Source: DASUZD01 sp036377055
Lineage (GTDB): Bacteria > Actinomycetota > Thermoleophilia > Gaiellales > Gaiellaceae
Assembly: GCA_036377055.1 (NCBI GenBank)
Contig: DASUZD010000279.1
Location: 1-7,455 of the forward strand
Reading direction: 5' to 3'
DNA: 7,455 nt
Part shown: positions 5,682-7,455 of the stretch, piece after piece
Layout: every line of letters begins with the position of its first letter
Position numbering within the stretch: the first letter of the stretch is position 1
Translations under genes and position numbers: made by a program
Notes under the pieces: model-generated
Database searches by the model: none
Told to the model about the DNA's origin: nothing
The model's input: the letters and a program-made list of their open reading frames with translations, nothing else

Positions 5682-7012
5682 GCCGTCCCCTCGGCTGCGC
5701 CCGCGGCGGTTCTCGTCCGCAGCCGGACCTTCCGTCGCAGCTGCCAGACGTAGAGGATCAGGAGGTCGGCGCCGATGAACAGGAGCACGAGCGCCTGGAT
5801 CATGGTGCTGAAGTTGCCGGCGAAGCGCGGGTCGAAGACGTGCGCGAGCCCCGGGTTGCGCGTGGAGGTTCCGTTGATCAGCGCGCCGAAGAGCAGCGCG
5901 CCGAGGAAGACCCCGAGCGTCTTGTTCCGCCCGAGCAGGGCGACCGCGATCCCGATGAAGCCGACCGTGGAGACCTGGATGTCGAGCACGTCGAGCCTGT
6001 ACGCGTACCCGAGCATGTCGATGACGCCCGCGAGACCGGCGAACATCCCGGCGATCGCCATCGTCACGACGTAGTTCCGCGAGACGCTGATCCCGCCGTA
6101 GCGAGCCGCATCCGGGTTGAACCCGACGGCGCGGACCTGGTAGCCGAGCGTCGTGCGCGTGAGGACGATCCAGAACACGATCAGCGCCGCGATCGCGATG
6201 AAGAAGCCCGTGTGGAGGCCCTGGAGGAACGGGTTCCCCCACCACACCGAGAGATGCGTGTTGGCAGCGATCGTGTCCGACTTCGGGTTCGTCGCGTCGA
6301 CGTGGTTCTGGAGCGGCCCGCCGATCCCGAACAGGTACTGCCCGAGCCAGATGACGATCCAGTTGAGCATGATCGTCGTGATCACCTCGTGCGCGCCGAC
6401 GGTCGCTTTCAGGAAGCCGGCGATCGCGCCCCAGAAGGCGCCGGCGAGCGCGGCGAGGACGATCGCGACCACGATGTGCAGCAGGCCCGGCATCCCGAGA
6501 AAGCGGGTCCCGATGTACACGCCGGTGATCGCGCCCGCGAGGTACTGCCCCTGCCCGCCGATGTTGAACAAGCCGCACCGGAACGCGAAGGCGACCGACA
6601 GGCCGGTGAGGATCAGGGTAGTCGAGTACAGAAGCGTCTGGGCGAGGCTGTTCGCCGGCACGCTGTAGCCCGGCGAAGCGATGTCGGCGGCCGTGTTCCA
6701 TGGGAACCACACGTGGTGGTTCGTGAACGGAATGTCGATGTGGTAGTTCCCGACGTGGAAGAACCAGTTCAGGCCGGTGCCGTTGAAGATCGCGTGGTAG
6801 GTCTTCAAGGGGTCGTGACCGGTGGCCGCGACGACGATCCCGCCCATGAAGAAGGCGAAGACGGTGGTCAGGACCGGGGTGATGATCCCGCCCGCACGCT
6901 GGTAGAAGGCGAGCCGCTCGGCGACGCTGGGCGCGTACCCTCCCGGCTCGCCGCCGCCCGGAGTCTCGACGTCCTCGCCCGCCGCGGGCTCGGCGATCTC
7001 GTCGCTACTCAC
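5678..7012 (-). CDS. Nucleoside-type ABC transporter permease, YufP/NupP-like, first copy (P1)
   Basis: This 444-residue membrane protein is a COG4603-type permease, longer than the ~350-residue Bacillus YufP. An acidic/Gly-rich N-terminal tail of about 30 residues precedes AERLAFYQRAGG (31-42) and the first helix (43-63). Signatures are AFAFRCGLFNIGGQGQYLAGA (141-161), GFLKATVGAHEVITTIMLNW (199-218), GYQVRAVGFNPDAARYGGI (290-308) and GFIGIAVALLGRN (351-363). The first outer loop (84-122) is about 23 residues longer than in P2 and contains four histidines. The GTG start at 7012 overlaps the ATPase stop (GTGA) and has AGAGG 7 nt upstream. The frame extends to 7393, but those upstream residues are Arg-rich shadow of the ATPase gene. 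Adjacency to the ATPase makes P1-Q1 the likely primary permease pair. Confidence 0.95.
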   Translation of the reverse strand: MSSDEIAEPAAGEDVETPGGGEPGGYAPSVAERLAFYQRAGGIITPVLTTVFAFFMGGIVVAATGHDPLKTYHAIFNGTGLNWFFHVGNYHIDIPFTNHHVWFPWNTAADIASPGYSVPANSLAQTLLYSTTLILTGLSVAFAFRCGLFNIGGQGQYLAGAITGVYIGTRFLGMPGLLHIVVAIVLAALAGAFWGAIAGFLKATVGAHEVITTIMLNWIVIWLGQYLFGIGGPLQNHVDATNPKSDTIAANTHLSVWWGNPFLQGLHTGFFIAIAALIVFWIVLTRTTLGYQVRAVGFNPDAARYGGISVSRNYVVTMAIAGMFAGLAGVIDMLGYAYRLDVLDIQVSTVGFIGIAVALLGRNKTLGVFLGALLFGALINGTSTRNPGLAHVFDPRFAGNFSTMIQALVLLFIGADLLILYVWQLRRKVRLRTRTAAGAAEGTA

Positions 7013-7455
7013 GCCGCGGCCTCTTCGCGGCGCCCGCCGGTCATCGCGATCCCCAGCTCCTCCTCGGAGACGTCGGGCGGGAACTCGCCGACGATCTGTC
7101 CTTCGTAGATGACGAGGATCCGGTCCGAGAGCGAGAGGATCTCGTCGAGCTCGAGCGAGACGAGCAGCACGGCCTTGCCGCTGTCGCGCTGCTCCACCAG
7201 GCGCCGGTGGACGAACTCGATCGCGCCGACGTCGAGGCCGCGCGTCGGCTGCGCGGCGATCAGCACCCGCGGATCGCGCGCCACCTCGCGCGCGATCACG
7301 ACCTTCTGCTGGTTCCCGCCCGAGAGTGCGGACGCCCGCGTCTGGGGGCCGCCGCCGCGGACGTCGAACTCCTGAAGCAGCCGCCGCGCCCACTGGAGGA
7401 GCCGGCGAGGGTTCAGCCAGCCCAGCTTGGAGAACGGCTCCTTGTCGTAGTCGTG
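7009..7455 (-). CDS. ABC transporter ATPase, NupO/YufO (sugar/nucleoside two-domain) type, C-terminal 148 residues only
   Basis: The visible part is the end of the second nucleotide-binding domain of a RbsA/YufO-like two-domain ATPase of about 500 residues; the rest lies beyond the right edge. It starts HDYDKEPFSKLGWLNPRRLL and continues with EFDVR (29-33) and the ABC signature LSGGNQQKVVIARE (44-57). Next is a Walker B region written VLIAAQPTRGLDVGAIEFVH (64-83), then VSLELDEILSLSDRI (99-113). AAQPTRGLDVGAIE is the family hallmark of nucleoside-type members. The usual Walker B aspartate and catalytic glutamate are replaced (AAQP rather than LDEP), and the switch His is not evident. So this half is probably a non-hydrolysing site, as known for the family, and the missing first domain would do catalysis. 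The TGA stop overlaps the P1 start, placing it at the head of the permease operon. Confidence 0.96.
   Translation of the reverse strand, partial: HDYDKEPFSKLGWLNPRRLLQWARRLLQEFDVRGGGPQTRASALSGGNQQKVVIAREVARDPRVLIAAQPTRGLDVGAIEFVHRRLVEQRDSGKAVLLVSLELDEILSLSDRILVIYEGQIVGEFPPDVSEEELGIAMTGGRREEAAA

Larger units (their letters stand above)
4473..7012 (-). repeat. Permease module 1 (P1-Q1) of a tandem duplication
   Basis: The two genes here correspond in order, orientation, junction type and protein family to those at 1981-4349. Scattered blocks of very high DNA identity are visible: 6359-6434 against 3801-3876 (3 differences in 76), 5928-5984 against 3370-3426 (3 in 57) and 5238-5345 against 2752-2859 (5 in 108), counted by hand. 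Elsewhere the copies are clearly diverged, so the duplication is old or one module was acquired. Confidence 0.88.

Noticed and set aside
5682..6710. N-terminal extension of Q1 to position 6710
   Set aside because: The extra 343 residues are an out-of-frame shadow of P1. The GTG at 5681 has GAGGGG upstream and overlaps the P1 stop.
7013..7393. N-terminal extension of P1 to an ATG at 7393
   Set aside because: The extra 127 residues are Arg/Ala-rich and overlap the ATPase coding sequence in another frame. The GTG at 7012 has an AGAGG site and a GTGA junction.

Overview
The window is high-GC (by eye around 70%) and uses GTG and TTG starts freely. The proteins look actinobacterial, and a deep lineage such as Thermoleophilia/Gaiellales would fit, but this is an impression from composition and gene content, not a placement. 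All supported genes lie on the minus strand, so they read from the right edge to the left. Coding is nearly continuous. The only sizeable gap is 123 bp at 4350-4472. I see no RNA genes, CRISPR arrays or insertion sequences.

Right part (7455 down to 1981): a nucleoside-type ABC importer of the BmpA/NupNOPQ (YufOPQ) class. It begins with the C-terminal end of the two-domain ATPase, cut by the window edge. Then come a YufP-like permease (P1, 7012-5678) and a YufQ-like permease (Q1, 5681-4473). A second, diverged copy of the same pair follows: P2 (4349-3153) and Q2 (3156-1981). Overlapping stop/start GTGA junctions link ATPase-P1, P1-Q1 and P2-Q2. The two permease modules are separated by the 123-bp gap. 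That gap carries inverted repeats, a possible leaderless promoter, and a short in-frame remnant that repeats the C-terminal signature of the Q permeases (GRPHVKQ-stop). One visible ATPase gene therefore appears to serve two permease pairs. A solute-binding lipoprotein gene would be expected upstream, outside the window.

Left part (2006 down to 1): a small three-helix membrane protein of unknown function, then a RodZ-like protein (HTH domain, membrane helix, DUF4115-like domain), then cinA, cut by the left edge. cinA starts on a TTG overlapping the RodZ-like stop (TTGA). A RodZ-like gene beside cinA is a familiar housekeeping arrangement in Gram-positive lineages, often with recA following.

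The least ordinary features are the permease-pair duplication, its Q-terminus remnant, and the fact that Q1, the remnant and P2 all share one reading frame interrupted only by two amber codons. None of this shows a new class of system. The transporter's substrate cannot be told from sequence; purine or pyrimidine nucleosides are the family expectation.
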